Shown: positions 16,678 through 25,239 of the stretch, one piece after another
How the letters are laid out: each line of letters starts with the position of its first letter
How positions within the stretch are numbered: the first letter of the stretch is position 1
NCBI RefSeq assembly: GCF_001562275.1
Contig: NZ_CP014304.1
Location: 4,588,001 to 4,652,000 of the forward strand
Direction of reading: 5' to 3'
Source: Hymenobacter sp. PAMC 26628
Lineage (GTDB): Bacteria > Bacteroidota > Bacteroidia > Cytophagales > Hymenobacteraceae
Length of the DNA stretch: 64,000 nucleotides
Translations under genes and position numbers: made by a program
The notes under the pieces: generated by a model
Told to the model about the DNA's origin: nothing
The model's database searches: none
Seen by the model: only the letters and a program-made list of their open reading frames with translations

Positions 16678-17691
16678 TTAGCGCTGGCTGACGATGGCCG
16701 AATTATACGAGCCGCTCTGGGTGGTATAAGCCGCGGAGGCTACGTTGGAAGTGGTACCAATCGCGCCCTGGGTGATTTGGGATGCGTTGCGAACTCCCGT
16801 CTGCACTTGCTCGGCATAGCTGTCGTGGCCGCGCTGGTTGATGTCAGTGTCGCCACTGGTACCTGATTGCGTTTGCTTGGCGTAGTTGCGGTCGAAGTCC
16901 TCCTGGGGATTGCCAACTGATTGACTGATGCGACCAAAGTTGTCAAAACCGCTCTGTACCTGAATGGCGGTATTGTTCTTTCCACGGGCCCCCTGGCCGA
17001 TATCAGCGGAGTTATTATTACCGCTCTGCGTCTGCGTGGCTACGTCGGAGTGGCCTTGCTGGGCGATGCGGGCCTTATTGAAGGTGCCGGTCTGAGTTTG
17101 CTGGGCGCTGTTGCGGTCGTTGGGGTCGCTGTTATACTGAGACTGCGTGATGCTGGCGGAGTTGTTGTTGCCACCGGTTTGGGTCTGCACGGCGGAGCTG
17201 AGCGACGACCCTGCGGCTTGCGTCACGGCAGCCGTATTGGCGTAACCGCCGGCCTGGGTTTGCCGCGACTGATTGCGGTCACCGGCTTGGGTCGAGCGCA
17301 TTTCGTTGCGCAAATTGCCGCTACCCGACGAGGCGTCCAACGACTGGGTTTGATAGGCGTTGTTGTATGTTCCCGTCTGGTCGATGGCGGCCGAGCTGCC
17401 GCCACCGCCGGCAATGGCCGAGCCCGAGCGGTTATCCACTTGGTCTACATTGGCGTAGTTGCCAGTGTTGGACTGCGAAATGTAGGAATCCTGGCTGTAG
17501 CTGCCGCGCATCGTATTAAAGGGCACACTGCCATTAGGCACGGTGAAACCGTTTGGCCCATGCGGTGCTACTGGAGCACTTGGGGTAGTTGGGGTGCGGT
17601 TGAGCTGGTTAGTGGGGCTCTGGGCATTGGCTACGCCGGCGGTGAGCATGGCCGCGGCCAGCAGCGTGAGGTGTTTATTAATCGTCTTCAT
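16678..17691 (-). CDS. Curlin-type amyloid subunit, 337 aa
   Basis: The start at 17691 gives a signal peptide MKTINKHLTLLAAAMLTAGV ending VANAQ. The mature part is low in hydrophobics and very rich in Q, N, S, T and G. It has about ten imperfect repeats built around QTQ(S/T)G..N.A.I.Q, for example AVQTQTGGNNNSASITQSQY, NSAQQTQTGTFNKARIAQQG and ATQTQSGNNNSADIGQ. Such repeats form the stacked strand-turn-strand units of curli fibres. The gene has its own promoter, with -7 and -33 boxes 19 bp apart, in the AT-rich gap behind csgG. A longer reading to 17769 is not supported by the signal peptide. Confidence 0.87.
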   Translation of the reverse strand: MKTINKHLTLLAAAMLTAGVANAQSPTNQLNRTPTTPSAPVAPHGPNGFTVPNGSVPFNTMRGSYSQDSYISQSNTGNYANVDQVDNRSGSAIAGGGGSSAAIDQTGTYNNAYQTQSLDASSGSGNLRNEMRSTQAGDRNQSRQTQAGGYANTAAVTQAAGSSLSSAVQTQTGGNNNSASITQSQYNSDPNDRNSAQQTQTGTFNKARIAQQGHSDVATQTQSGNNNSADIGQGARGKNNTAIQVQSGFDNFGRISQSVGNPQEDFDRNYAKQTQSGTSGDTDINQRGHDSYAEQVQTGVRNASQITQGAIGTTSNVASAAYTTQSGSYNSAIVSQR

Positions 17692-17766
17692 TGGGCAAGT
17701 AGGTTGGGTAGGGAGTGAGAGGTAATGAGTGGGAATTGGAACAGTGCTCTCTCCGGAAGAACAACA

Positions 17767-17796
17767 CAAAAATAAATTCTATATTTCATATATCAA
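17767..17796 (-). promoter_or_regulatory. Curlin gene promoter (-7 and -33 boxes)
   Basis: On the minus strand, TTG at 17794-17796 (-33) and TATTTTTG at 17767-17774 (-7, consensus TAnnTTTG) are separated by 19 nt. They lie about 75 bp upstream of the first curlin ATG, within a very AT-rich 219-bp gap. The spacing is identical to the csgE promoter. Confidence 0.65.
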
Positions 17797-17910
17797 TAGT
17801 CGGGTATAAAAATATTTATAATAAATATTTTATTTTTTATAAAACACATTCGATTGCGCAGATTCGCGTGTCTGATATATTAAATATTTTTAAATTTATA
17901 TTTTTTTATA

Positions 17911-19323
17911 TTATGGCATGGTTTTCGCTGCCCGCAGCGCCCGCGCCCGGCCCAGGTAGAACACTGCCCCCACGCGCCCGGCCCAGTAGTAATCGTTATA
18001 GCGGCCGGCCACCACGCCGTCGGCGGTATCGCTGAAGAAGTAGTGATAATCAGCTCCCACGCTCACGCCTAGGCGGGGCGTGAGCAGGAATTCGGCCCCC
18101 GCGCCGGCCACCGCGTGGGGCAGGTAGCGGCTGTAGGTACTCAGCTGCTGCCGCACCGTGACGCCCCCGCCCAACAGCGCATAGGGCGTGAATCGGTCGC
18201 GCGGGAGCAAGCGCAACAACACCCCAGCCTCGGCGTAGTTGAAAGTGTTGTTGAAGAAGCTGCTACCGGGGCCCGCGGCTAGGCGCAGGCGGCCGGCGTT
18301 CAGGAATACGCTGGCCATCTCGCCGGGCTGGTAGCGCAGCGTGGCCTCGGCCCCGAAGGTGGGCACGGGCTGGGTGAAGTCACCCCCGTACTGGGTGGCG
18401 GCCCCGGCCAAGCCCAGGGCCCAGGCGGCGCGGCGCGGCGCGGCCTCGCGGCCCAGCACGTCGATGTTCAGGTTTTCACTTTTCTCGCGCAGGTAGGCGG
18501 TGCGGCCCGGGCCGTGCAGCTCCGCCGAGTCGCGTGGCAGCCAAAGCCGCTCGTCAAAGCCTTCGTAGACCAAAGCCTGAACGGCTTTCTCGATAGCGTC
18601 CTTCACAGCCATCTCGCTGGGCTCGTTGTAGGTAAAGCCGGTTTCGGCTTCGAGCAGGCGCTTAAAAGTGACGAATTGAAACAGATTGGCGTCGACTTGC
18701 TGCGAGAGGATGGTTTTAGACGTGTACACGGTTTTGAGCACCTTGCCCGTGTTGGTACTCACGGCGCGCAGGTACACCGTCACGCGGTCTTGCCGGTACT
18801 GGCCCGAGGCCCCAGCGCCAAAGTAGCGCAGCCCCGCCCCGCCAGTCAGAATGTTGCTGTCGTAAGAAATAATGCCGCCCTCCAGAATGACGCCCGCGAA
18901 GAGCAGCGAGGGCAAATTGGGCTGCTTCTGGCCGGTTTGCTCGGTGTACTCCTGGCGGGTGCTGCGGATGATTTTGCGCTCGTTAAGCAAGTTACCTAGG
19001 TTTTCGCGCTCAATCGGGTCGAACCACTGCGACTCCTCCAGCGCTTTAATGAGCACCGTTGTGGCACCCTGCGTTACGGCCGTCGAGAAGCTGGCCCCGT
19101 TGGCCTGGGGCTTGTATTGGCCCGTCTGGTCGCGGAATTTGTACACCGCCACCACCGTTTTGCGCAGCGGCGTGGGCAGTTGCCCCCACTGCTCGGGCGT
19201 GCGAAGCTCGGCCCCAAGGCGGGCAGCTTGGGGGGCCAGCGGGTGTTGGTACAGGTAGGGGGTGCAGGCGCCCAGCGCCAGTAGCGGCCCGGCCAGCCAC
19301 CGGCGCCATGAAAGAAGGTGCAT
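17911..19323 (-). CDS. csgG: Curli secretion channel CsgG, extended
   Basis: The 470-residue product opens with a lipoprotein signal (WLAGPLLALGACTPYLYQHP). The CsgG domain follows: LRKTVVAVYKFRDQTGQYKP, FSTAVTQGATTVLIKALEES, WFDPIERENLGNLLNERKII and YLRAVSTNTGKVLKTVYTSK. This domain forms the nonameric outer-membrane pore for curlins. E. coli CsgG is about 277 residues; here about 170 extra C-terminal residues look like an outer-membrane beta-barrel or OmpA-like region (AEATLRYQPGEMASVFLNAG, LGVSVGADYHYFFSDT), a common Bacteroidota variant. It is followed by the AT-rich curlin promoter region. Confidence 0.92.
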   Translation of the reverse strand: MHLLSWRRWLAGPLLALGACTPYLYQHPLAPQAARLGAELRTPEQWGQLPTPLRKTVVAVYKFRDQTGQYKPQANGASFSTAVTQGATTVLIKALEESQWFDPIERENLGNLLNERKIIRSTRQEYTEQTGQKQPNLPSLLFAGVILEGGIISYDSNILTGGAGLRYFGAGASGQYRQDRVTVYLRAVSTNTGKVLKTVYTSKTILSQQVDANLFQFVTFKRLLEAETGFTYNEPSEMAVKDAIEKAVQALVYEGFDERLWLPRDSAELHGPGRTAYLREKSENLNIDVLGREAAPRRAAWALGLAGAATQYGGDFTQPVPTFGAEATLRYQPGEMASVFLNAGRLRLAAGPGSSFFNNTFNYAEAGVLLRLLPRDRFTPYALLGGGVTVRQQLSTYSRYLPHAVAGAGAEFLLTPRLGVSVGADYHYFFSDTADGVVAGRYNDYYWAGRVGAVFYLGRARALRAAKTMP

Positions 19324-19410
19324 AAGGAAAGCAGCAGCTGATGAAAAAAGGGATCCGGCCGGAGCTCCACGTGGGGCCCCGGCCGGCGCATTGCGCCAAG
19401 CGCTCCGCTG

Positions 19411-19833
19411 CTACAGCCCGTTCGGAATGGTGATGGTGGTCTGGTTGCCCGTGGTGGGGTCCGTTATCTGCACGGTGACGCCCCCCGTGCCCGGCGTGAT
19501 TTGAATCTGGTAGTTGCCCACACTGTAACTGCCGGCCTTGATAGCCCCCTGGCCAAACTGCGACGTAATGAGGCGGCTCGTGAGCTGGCTCAACACCTGC
19601 TGGTTGAGGTTAGCCGTGAATTGCGCCAGTGGGTCCGTCACAGCCGTGGAGGTTTGCACAGGGTCTTGGATGCGGTTTTGGGCGGTAGCCGAGGCTTGCA
19701 GCCACGAATAGTTGAAAGTGCCGCTGCCCCCAAATGCCGGGTTGATGGGCTCGTAAACAAAGCGTTGGGCCTGGGCAGGCCGGGCCCAGCCGCCCAGAGC
19801 AACCAGTAGTACGAACGTAAAGAGTATTTTCAT
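19411..19833 (-). CDS. csgF: Curli assembly factor CsgF
   Basis: The 140-residue product has a signal peptide (MKILFTFVLLVALGGWARPA, cleavage near QAQ). The CsgF N-terminal motif then reads FVYEPINPAFGGSGTFNYSW, the segment that plugs the CsgG pore in E. coli. The remainder (QFTANLNQQVLSQLTSRLIT, ITPGTGGVTVQITDPTTGN) matches the rest of the family. It sits between csgE and csgG on the same strand, in conserved order. Confidence 0.93.
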   Translation of the reverse strand: MKILFTFVLLVALGGWARPAQAQRFVYEPINPAFGGSGTFNYSWLQASATAQNRIQDPVQTSTAVTDPLAQFTANLNQQVLSQLTSRLITSQFGQGAIKAGSYSVGNYQIQITPGTGGVTVQITDPTTGNQTTITIPNGL

Positions 19834-19910
19834 TATCAAGGAATGGGTGGAATTTTGGGAAGCGGGATATAGCAAATGGTTTCGAGCGGGCAGCGGTAAG
19901 GGCCCTGAGA

Positions 19911-20477
19911 TCAGTACACTTCGAGAGGGGCGCGCCGGCCCGATTCAAGCTGGCGGCTCACGTTTTGGGCTTCAACTAAGTAGCCCTGGGCGGTTTCAAC
20001 AGCCCCGGCCACCAACTCCTCCATTTGGTCGAGGCGGGTGGGCAGGGGCGCTTCGAACAGTTCTTGGTCATTGACGGTAAGCACAATGAGCGACGAATTG
20101 CCGCGGCCGGGCCGCTCGCCCACCTGCACTGTGAAATCGGCGACGCCGGGCGGGGCTTCGAAGGCGTTGTAGAATAAGTCGTAGAAATCGTGGCCCGGCT
20201 TGGTAAGGGCCTGGTCGAGCACCAGGCCAGCCGCCCCGGTACCGGTACGGCGGCGGCTCACCGAGTCGGCCTTGAGCAGCAGGCGCAACGCTTCTTCAAC
20301 TTGAGCAGGACGCAATGGGGCCGGGCGGGCCGGGGTTTTGCGGGCCGGGGCGGGGCGCTTGGTGGGCTGCGCGTCGGCCCGGCTGGCCAGGGCCCCTAGC
20401 GCTACAACCAATAGCCCCCGCCCGGCCAACGCGCGGCACCAAAGCATCCAGCCGGAGGCAAGCGGGGGGCAGTACAT
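19911..20477 (-). CDS. csgE: Curli secretion specificity factor CsgE
   Basis: The 188-residue product has an N-terminal export signal (LLVVALGALASRADAQ), a proline/basic linker, and a CsgE domain with the telling block LVLDQALTKPGHDFYDLFYN and FTVQVGERPGRGNSSLIVLT. CsgE caps the periplasmic side of CsgG and admits curlin subunits. It is the first gene of the curli operon, preceded by a good -33/-7 promoter. Confidence 0.92.
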   Translation of the reverse strand: MYCPPLASGWMLWCRALAGRGLLVVALGALASRADAQPTKRPAPARKTPARPAPLRPAQVEEALRLLLKADSVSRRRTGTGAAGLVLDQALTKPGHDFYDLFYNAFEAPPGVADFTVQVGERPGRGNSSLIVLTVNDQELFEAPLPTRLDQMEELVAGAVETAQGYLVEAQNVSRQLESGRRAPLEVY

Positions 20478-20553
20478 AGCAGCGTGGGTGGGACTAAGCG
20501 GGAAGGGCAGCTGAGGCGCCGTGGGGCCCTTAATGGGTTCACCAGCAAGCCAA

Positions 20554-20583
20554 CAAATGTATATTCAGATTTTATATATCCAA
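20554..20583 (-). promoter_or_regulatory. csgE operon promoter (-7 and -33 boxes)
   Basis: On the minus strand, TTG at 20581-20583 and TACATTTG at 20554-20561 (exact TAnnTTTG) lie 19 nt apart, about 77 bp upstream of the csgE start. The 206-bp AT-rich gap also separates the divergent PLP-enzyme gene. Confidence 0.68.
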
Positions 20584-20683
20584 GAAATAAAACCATTATT
20601 TATTTTGTAAATCATATACGGGATTTAGGCAATGGCGCGGGACCTTGGGGCGGTAACTTACCCGCCCATTCCCCGTGGTTTTC

Positions 20684-21757
20684 ATGTTCGACACCGACCA
20701 CCTTCCCGGCCGCACCTTGCGCACGGCCGCCGGGCGCGAGTACCTGTTTTGCAGCGGCACCGGCTACCTCGGCATGGCTCGCAGCCCTGCCTTCGCCGCC
20801 CTATTGGCCGAGGGCTTGGCGCGCTACGGCACCAATTATTCCAGCTCACGCAGGTCGGGTGTGCAGCTGAACATCTTCGCTGAGGCCGAGGCGCACCTGG
20901 CCAGTTGGGCAAGCACGGCGGGCGCCCTCACGGTGTCGTCGGGCTACCTGGCGGGGCAAATGGCAGTGGCCGCCCTGGCCGGCGCCGGCCGCTTCGAGTA
21001 CGCACCCGGCACCCACCCGGCAGCCTGGCTGGCGGGCCAGGCCGCACCGGCACCCCCAGGGCCCCACGCGGCCTGGGCTAGCGGTTTGCTGGCCCGCCTG
21101 GCCGCCGGGGCCCCGGGCCCGGTGGTCATCGTCAGCAACTCGCTCGACCCGCTGCGGCTGGAGCCCTACGATTTTGCCTGGGCCGCCCACCTGCCGCCCG
21201 GCCGGCCCACCACCCTGTTGCTCGACGATTCGCACGGCCTGGGCCTGACCGGGCGCGCCGGGGCCGGCGTGGCCACGCTGCTGCCGGCGCTGCCGCCCCA
21301 CGTGCGGCTGGTAGTGGTCGGCTCGCTGGGCAAGGCGCTGGGCGTGCCGGCCGGCGTGGTGCTGGCCGACGCGGCATTTATTACGCAGCTGCGCGGCAGT
21401 CCGTTTTTTGGAGCCAGCTCGCCCGCGGTGCCGGCATACTTGTGGGCCTTTTTGGCAGCCGAAGGGGCCGGACTTTACGCCGAGGCGCGGCAGCGGCTGG
21501 GGTCCCTAACGGCGCAGTTTGCCGCCGCCGTGGGGCCCCTGGGCCTATTTTGCCACCAGCCGGGCTTCCCTGTGTTTTACACCGAAGCCAACGCGCTGGC
21601 CCCGTTTCTGGAGGCGCGCGGCATCCTCATTTCCAGCTTCGCCTACCCCACGCCGGCCGATGCTTGCATCACCCGCGTGGTGCTCAACGCCCTGCACACC
21701 GTGGCCGACGTGGCCCTGGTAGCCTCCGCTTGCCAGGCATTTGCCGCAGTGCGCTAG
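20684..21757 (+). CDS. PLP-dependent alpha-oxoamine synthase-like enzyme (BioF family)
   Basis: The product is 357 residues from the ATG at 20684. Fold-type I aminotransferase features are present: YLFCSGTGYLGMARSPAFAA, GTNYSSSRRSGVQLNIFAEA, and LLLDDSHGLGLTGRAGAG, whose Asp-His pair binds the cofactor. VVGSLGKALGVPAGVVLADA carries the PLP lysine. The closest family is 8-amino-7-oxononanoate synthase/glycine C-acetyltransferase, but it is about 30 residues shorter than typical BioF and no other biotin gene is nearby. It should condense an amino acid with an acyl-CoA; the substrate is unknown. It converges on the DisA_N-like gene with an 18-bp gap. Confidence 0.85.
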   Translation: MFDTDHLPGRTLRTAAGREYLFCSGTGYLGMARSPAFAALLAEGLARYGTNYSSSRRSGVQLNIFAEAEAHLASWASTAGALTVSSGYLAGQMAVAALAGAGRFEYAPGTHPAAWLAGQAAPAPPGPHAAWASGLLARLAAGAPGPVVIVSNSLDPLRLEPYDFAWAAHLPPGRPTTLLLDDSHGLGLTGRAGAGVATLLPALPPHVRLVVVGSLGKALGVPAGVVLADAAFITQLRGSPFFGASSPAVPAYLWAFLAAEGAGLYAEARQRLGSLTAQFAAAVGPLGLFCHQPGFPVFYTEANALAPFLEARGILISSFAYPTPADACITRVVLNALHTVADVALVASACQAFAAVR

Positions 21758-21775
21758 GGGCCCCGGTGGGGTTCC

Positions 21776-22897
21776 TCACAGCAGCAGCACGTCGATGCGG
21801 TGGGCGTGCACTTGCTGGAGGCCTTCGGACCACACAAACACGGTGAAATTGCCGTCCTGCGAGGCCACTAGGGCCAGGGCGTCGTGTTGGTCGTGCACAA
21901 ACTGGGCGGCGGCCAGGTGGCGGGTGCCGCCATTCTGGGCCGGGTGGGTGCGCAGGGCGGTGCTGCCCAGCACGGGCTCGGTCACGATGAGGTGCTCGAC
22001 GGGCCGGCTGTGGGCGGCGCGCGTTACCTTGGCACCGAAGGCCAGCAGCTTGTAGTCGCGGCTAATCACGGTGGCCCCGTCAACGGCTGTGAAGCCGCCC
22101 ACGATTTCGATGGCCCGCAGCGTTGCCTCGGGGCCCTCGGGCCCCGCCTGGGCCAGCGCGGCCGTGATGCCCGGGTAGGCCGGCAGCACCGGGTAGCCCA
22201 GCGGCTGCACCACCGAGCCCTGCCACTGCGCCGAGCCGGACGGCACCACCAGCACCAGCCCGCCGCGGCCGTGGGCCCGCATGGCGGAGGCCAGCTCCAC
22301 CAGCACGTCGATGGTGGTGGCGCCCGCCGGGGCCGGGATGCTGGGCAGCGAGGCCCGTAGCTCCGGGTAGTCGTCCAGGCCCAGGTTTTCTTCGTCCACG
22401 ATGCGCACCTGGTCGCCGCGCAGCACGGCCACGTTCACGAATTTGCCGAAGCCGTCGGCCCGGCGGTGCTTCACCACCAGCAGGCCCGGCTCCACCACTT
22501 CCACCACGAAGCACACCGGCGGGATGCGCGTGGCGGCCCCCCACAGGTACAGGCCATCGTCGTCGTGCCACACGCCCAGGTGCACGCCGGGGTGCTCCAC
22601 GGCTGGGGCCAACTTAATGAGGGCCTGGGGCGTAAGCCGCGGCCGGTGCCCAAACACCAGGGGCCCCGCGGCATCGGTGGGCGGCAGCAGCGCCAGCGAG
22701 ATGCGGGGCGGCCGGCCCTCCTCGCGCCGCAGGCTGGCCCAGAACGCCACGTCAATCACCACCTCCATCAGGCCAGCCGGCGGCACTTCGCCGAGCTCGG
22801 CCCCCAGTTGGCGGGCCGCCGCTAGGTGCTGCAAAAAATGGTTTTCGAGGGCGGGGGCCACCATGCGGGCGGCCAGGTAAGTAGGTTCGGAAAGCAT
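21776..22897 (-). CDS. Diadenylate-cyclase-like (DisA_N/DACNV-type) sensor protein
   Basis: The product is 373 residues. The first 250 or so form an alpha/beta domain of unclear type (AFWASLRREEGRPPRISLAL, VKHRRADGFGKFVNVAVLRG). The C-terminal 120 residues resemble the DisA_N nucleotide cyclase fold: GFTAVDGATVISRDYKLLAF has the DGA motif, and NGGTRHLAAAQFVHDQHDAL has the GTRH(x)AA motif, followed by ALVASQDGNFTVFVW. In true diadenylate cyclases the DGA and RHR loops bind ATP; here the second loop is RHL. Cyclase activity making c-di-AMP is possible, but a degenerate sensor domain (called DACNV in Bacteroidota, as I recall) is equally likely. No transmembrane segment is seen. Confidence 0.78.
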   Translation of the reverse strand: MLSEPTYLAARMVAPALENHFLQHLAAARQLGAELGEVPPAGLMEVVIDVAFWASLRREEGRPPRISLALLPPTDAAGPLVFGHRPRLTPQALIKLAPAVEHPGVHLGVWHDDDGLYLWGAATRIPPVCFVVEVVEPGLLVVKHRRADGFGKFVNVAVLRGDQVRIVDEENLGLDDYPELRASLPSIPAPAGATTIDVLVELASAMRAHGRGGLVLVVPSGSAQWQGSVVQPLGYPVLPAYPGITAALAQAGPEGPEATLRAIEIVGGFTAVDGATVISRDYKLLAFGAKVTRAAHSRPVEHLIVTEPVLGSTALRTHPAQNGGTRHLAAAQFVHDQHDALALVASQDGNFTVFVWSEGLQQVHAHRIDVLLL

Positions 22898-22981
22898 ACA
22901 GATAAGCCGGGCCAACGGGGCCCCGGGCAGGCATAGCAACTACGGGGCGAGCCTGGGGTTTGGGCGGGGCCCCTTGGGCAG

Positions 22982-23572
22982 CTACAGTAGACCCAGGGCC
23001 CCCAGGTATTTTTTGACTTGCTGGTGAAACGCCAGGAAGCTCGCAGAACGACTGGCCAGCCACTCGGCGTCCATGCCGATTGCTAACCGTTCCACAATCG
23101 GGTTAGAATGTTTAGTTGAGCATTTCCGCGCTTGGTAGACAGCTTCTTTAGCTGCGGGGCGAGGCTGGGTTTCCAGGTTAATATTTTTGGTAGAATCTGG
23201 GTTTTCAATCCGCCACTTCAAATACCACAGCCAGTGTTCGATGCATTGCACGGGAATGAGCAGAAGGCCCGATAGGTTGCGGTCGCTCAATCGTTGCTGC
23301 ATTTCTCGCACGGTGGCGCTAAAGACATCGGGCGCGTGGTCATCCAAATCAAGGCCGATGAAGAATCAGTCGTGCCGAAAAGAGGAAATACCCGTATCGC
23401 ACGCCTCATCAAACTGCGCTTTCACTCGGCTTTTGGTGCCCCCAACCAGTGGAAAGTTGGCATCCACCTCAAATCGCCAATTCTGCCCAACTGCCAGCGC
23501 CACGAGGTAATGGTGTAAAAAAAGTCGTTGCGCATCATCTTCACCAAAAAAGCCATAACGAATAATTTTCAT
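22982..23572 (-). pseudogene. TOPRIM-like partner of AAA ATPase (DUF4276/RloB-like), in-frame stop
   Basis: Two open stretches in one frame (23366-23572 and 22982-23365) are separated only by a TGA at 23366-23368. Read through, they give a 196-codon gene. The first part begins MKIIRYGFFGEDDAQRLFLH, with an early acidic GED motif. The second begins FFIGLDLDDHAPDVFS, with a DLDD motif, and later IPVQCIEHWLWYLKWRIENP. An early glutamate plus DxD and a conserved (E/C)xEHW helix is the TOPRIM-like plan of the small nuclease partners of OLD/RloA-type ATPases. It overlaps the ATPase stop by 4 nt (ATGA), a sign of translational coupling. The nonsense codon removes the DxD half. Confidence 0.7.
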
Positions 23573-24270
23573 AGCGGCACGCCTCCCAAAAAGCCCGATA
23601 CCCAGTGTTCGCCTAAGGTATCAGAATAGCGAATTGGTTTTTCAAGCTTAGCATTGGTTTCTTCAATAATATCGCCTGCGTTGCGAATAATTGTCTCCCC
23701 ATTCTCTCGGTCAAATACCGAAATGCACTCCGGAATGTCCGCGAAATAATCCACTACATACGGACTGTGCGAAGTGAGAATTATTTGAATACCCCGCAAC
23801 CGCGCCAATTCAAAGATAAAATCCATCACTTCTTTAATGCGCCGGGGATGAATGCCTTTCTCGGGCTCCTCCAGCAGCAGCAGCTTCGGCGGGTCGGGCT
23901 GATGCACGATGCAGAGCAGGGCTAGGAAGTAGAGGACACCTTCGGAGACTTCTTCGGCCCAGTAGCCGATGTCGTTTTTATCAAAGAATCTAAGCTTAAA
24001 TTGTCCTGACTTTTCAGGATCAACGGGTGTTGCGATTGAAGTTAAATTGCCTACGCAATTGGCGAAATCATCTTCCAGCTTACGGAAACGATTTCGAGAA
24101 CCTTGACTTAGAGCGAACAAAAACGAAATAATATTTGCGCCTTCAGAAGAAAAATGATTTTGTTCAGATAATTCAGCGCTTAATGTAAAATAAATGGGGT
24201 CTGGCTTATATAATTGAGTGCCAGAAATTTGATCTTGTACCTGTTTGATTAATAGTTCAAGTGGTTCATT

Positions 24271-25239
24271 AGATATGCTAACGATTGATTAGCAGCATGT
24301 TGATTACATTTGTATTTTCCATCAATCTGTTATGGCTTCCAGCATCTACCACAACGCCCGCACTGAGCGTCAGTACAAAGCAGCCACTGGCTTATCAATA
24401 GCTGAGTTTGAGGCATTGTATGAGTTTTTCCAGCAGCTCTACCGTCCTAAAGCTGTGCTAATTCAAGGACCTACTCAGCCAATTTTGACGGATAAAAAGG
24501 AAGCACTCTTTTTTATTTTGCATTACTACAAAGCGTATCCAACGTTGCAGAATTTAGGCATGTATTTCGGCATATCAGACGCCGCAGCTAGTCAGTATTT
24601 AGAATTGCTCAAACCTTGTTTAAAAACAGCTTTACGCCAACAGCACGTATTAGCAAAACGTCTTTTTACGGGACAGACAAGCTTTGAACAAGTTTTTGCT
24701 GGAGTAGAAGATTTATTTATAGATGTAACGGAGGTGCCGATTGAACGCTCTGCTAAGCAAGAGGTTCAGCGAAAGCAGTATAGTGGTAAAAAAAACAGCA
24801 TACGTTAAAATGGCTGCTAATCTGTGACCGGTTTCGGCGCATTCTCTTCGTTAGTAAAATGTATGAGGGGCACACACATGATTTTACAATATTCAAGGAG
24901 ATTTTTGCCGGATTTGATTTCTCTTTGTTTCGGGTGCATGTTGATTCTGGCTTTTATGGTTTAGAGCAGTACGTTAATCCACACTTTATTTTTAAGCCGA
25001 TTAAAGCGTCTAAAACGAAGCCACTCACTTCTCAACAACGACAAATAAACACGCTTTTAGCCAGTGGACGGGTGCGCGTAGAACATGCCATTGCCAAAAT
25101 AAAAGCTTTTTTTAGTTTACGAATTGAAAATCGCTTAAAGGACAAACGGAAGCTGGATGACGCGATGGCTATTTGTGCCGGATTAGCTAATTTCAAAACG
25201 AAGTTAGCTATAGCCTGATTATCAGACGTTAGTATATCT
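24271..25239 (+). mobile_element. IS5-superfamily element (969 bp) in the ATPase gene
   Basis: The imperfect terminal inverted repeats are AGATATGCTAACG at the left end and, on the reverse strand of the right end, AGATATACTAACG; similarity continues to about 25 bp. A 3-bp target duplication ATT lies at 24268-24270 and 25240-25242. Size, transposase motif and 3-bp duplication suit the IS1031/ISL2-like branch of IS5. It is AT-rich compared with the chromosome. Confidence 0.85.
24332..25218 (+). CDS. IS5-family transposase, -1 frameshift at an A8 tract
   Basis: The first frame runs 24332-24808 (MASSIYHNARTERQYKAATG, with an N-terminal helix-turn-helix and FAGVEDLFIDVTEVPIERS carrying the first catalytic Asp). 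The second is open through 24859-25218 (MYEGHTHDFTIFKEIF, FRVHVDSGFYGLEQYV with the second Asp, and RVRVEHAIAKIKAFFSLRIE with the catalytic Glu). A -1 shift at the eight A residues (24788-24795) joins them as YSGKKKQHTLKWLLICD, the standard IS5 transition. The in-frame heptamer A_AAA_AAC fits ribosomal slippage, so the element may still be active. Confidence 0.82.

Noticed and set aside
23366..23368. Selenocysteine or programmed TGA readthrough in the TOPRIM-like gene
   Set aside because: No SECIS-like hairpin is evident, the partner gene is also broken, and TGA falls between unrelated residues; mutation is simpler.
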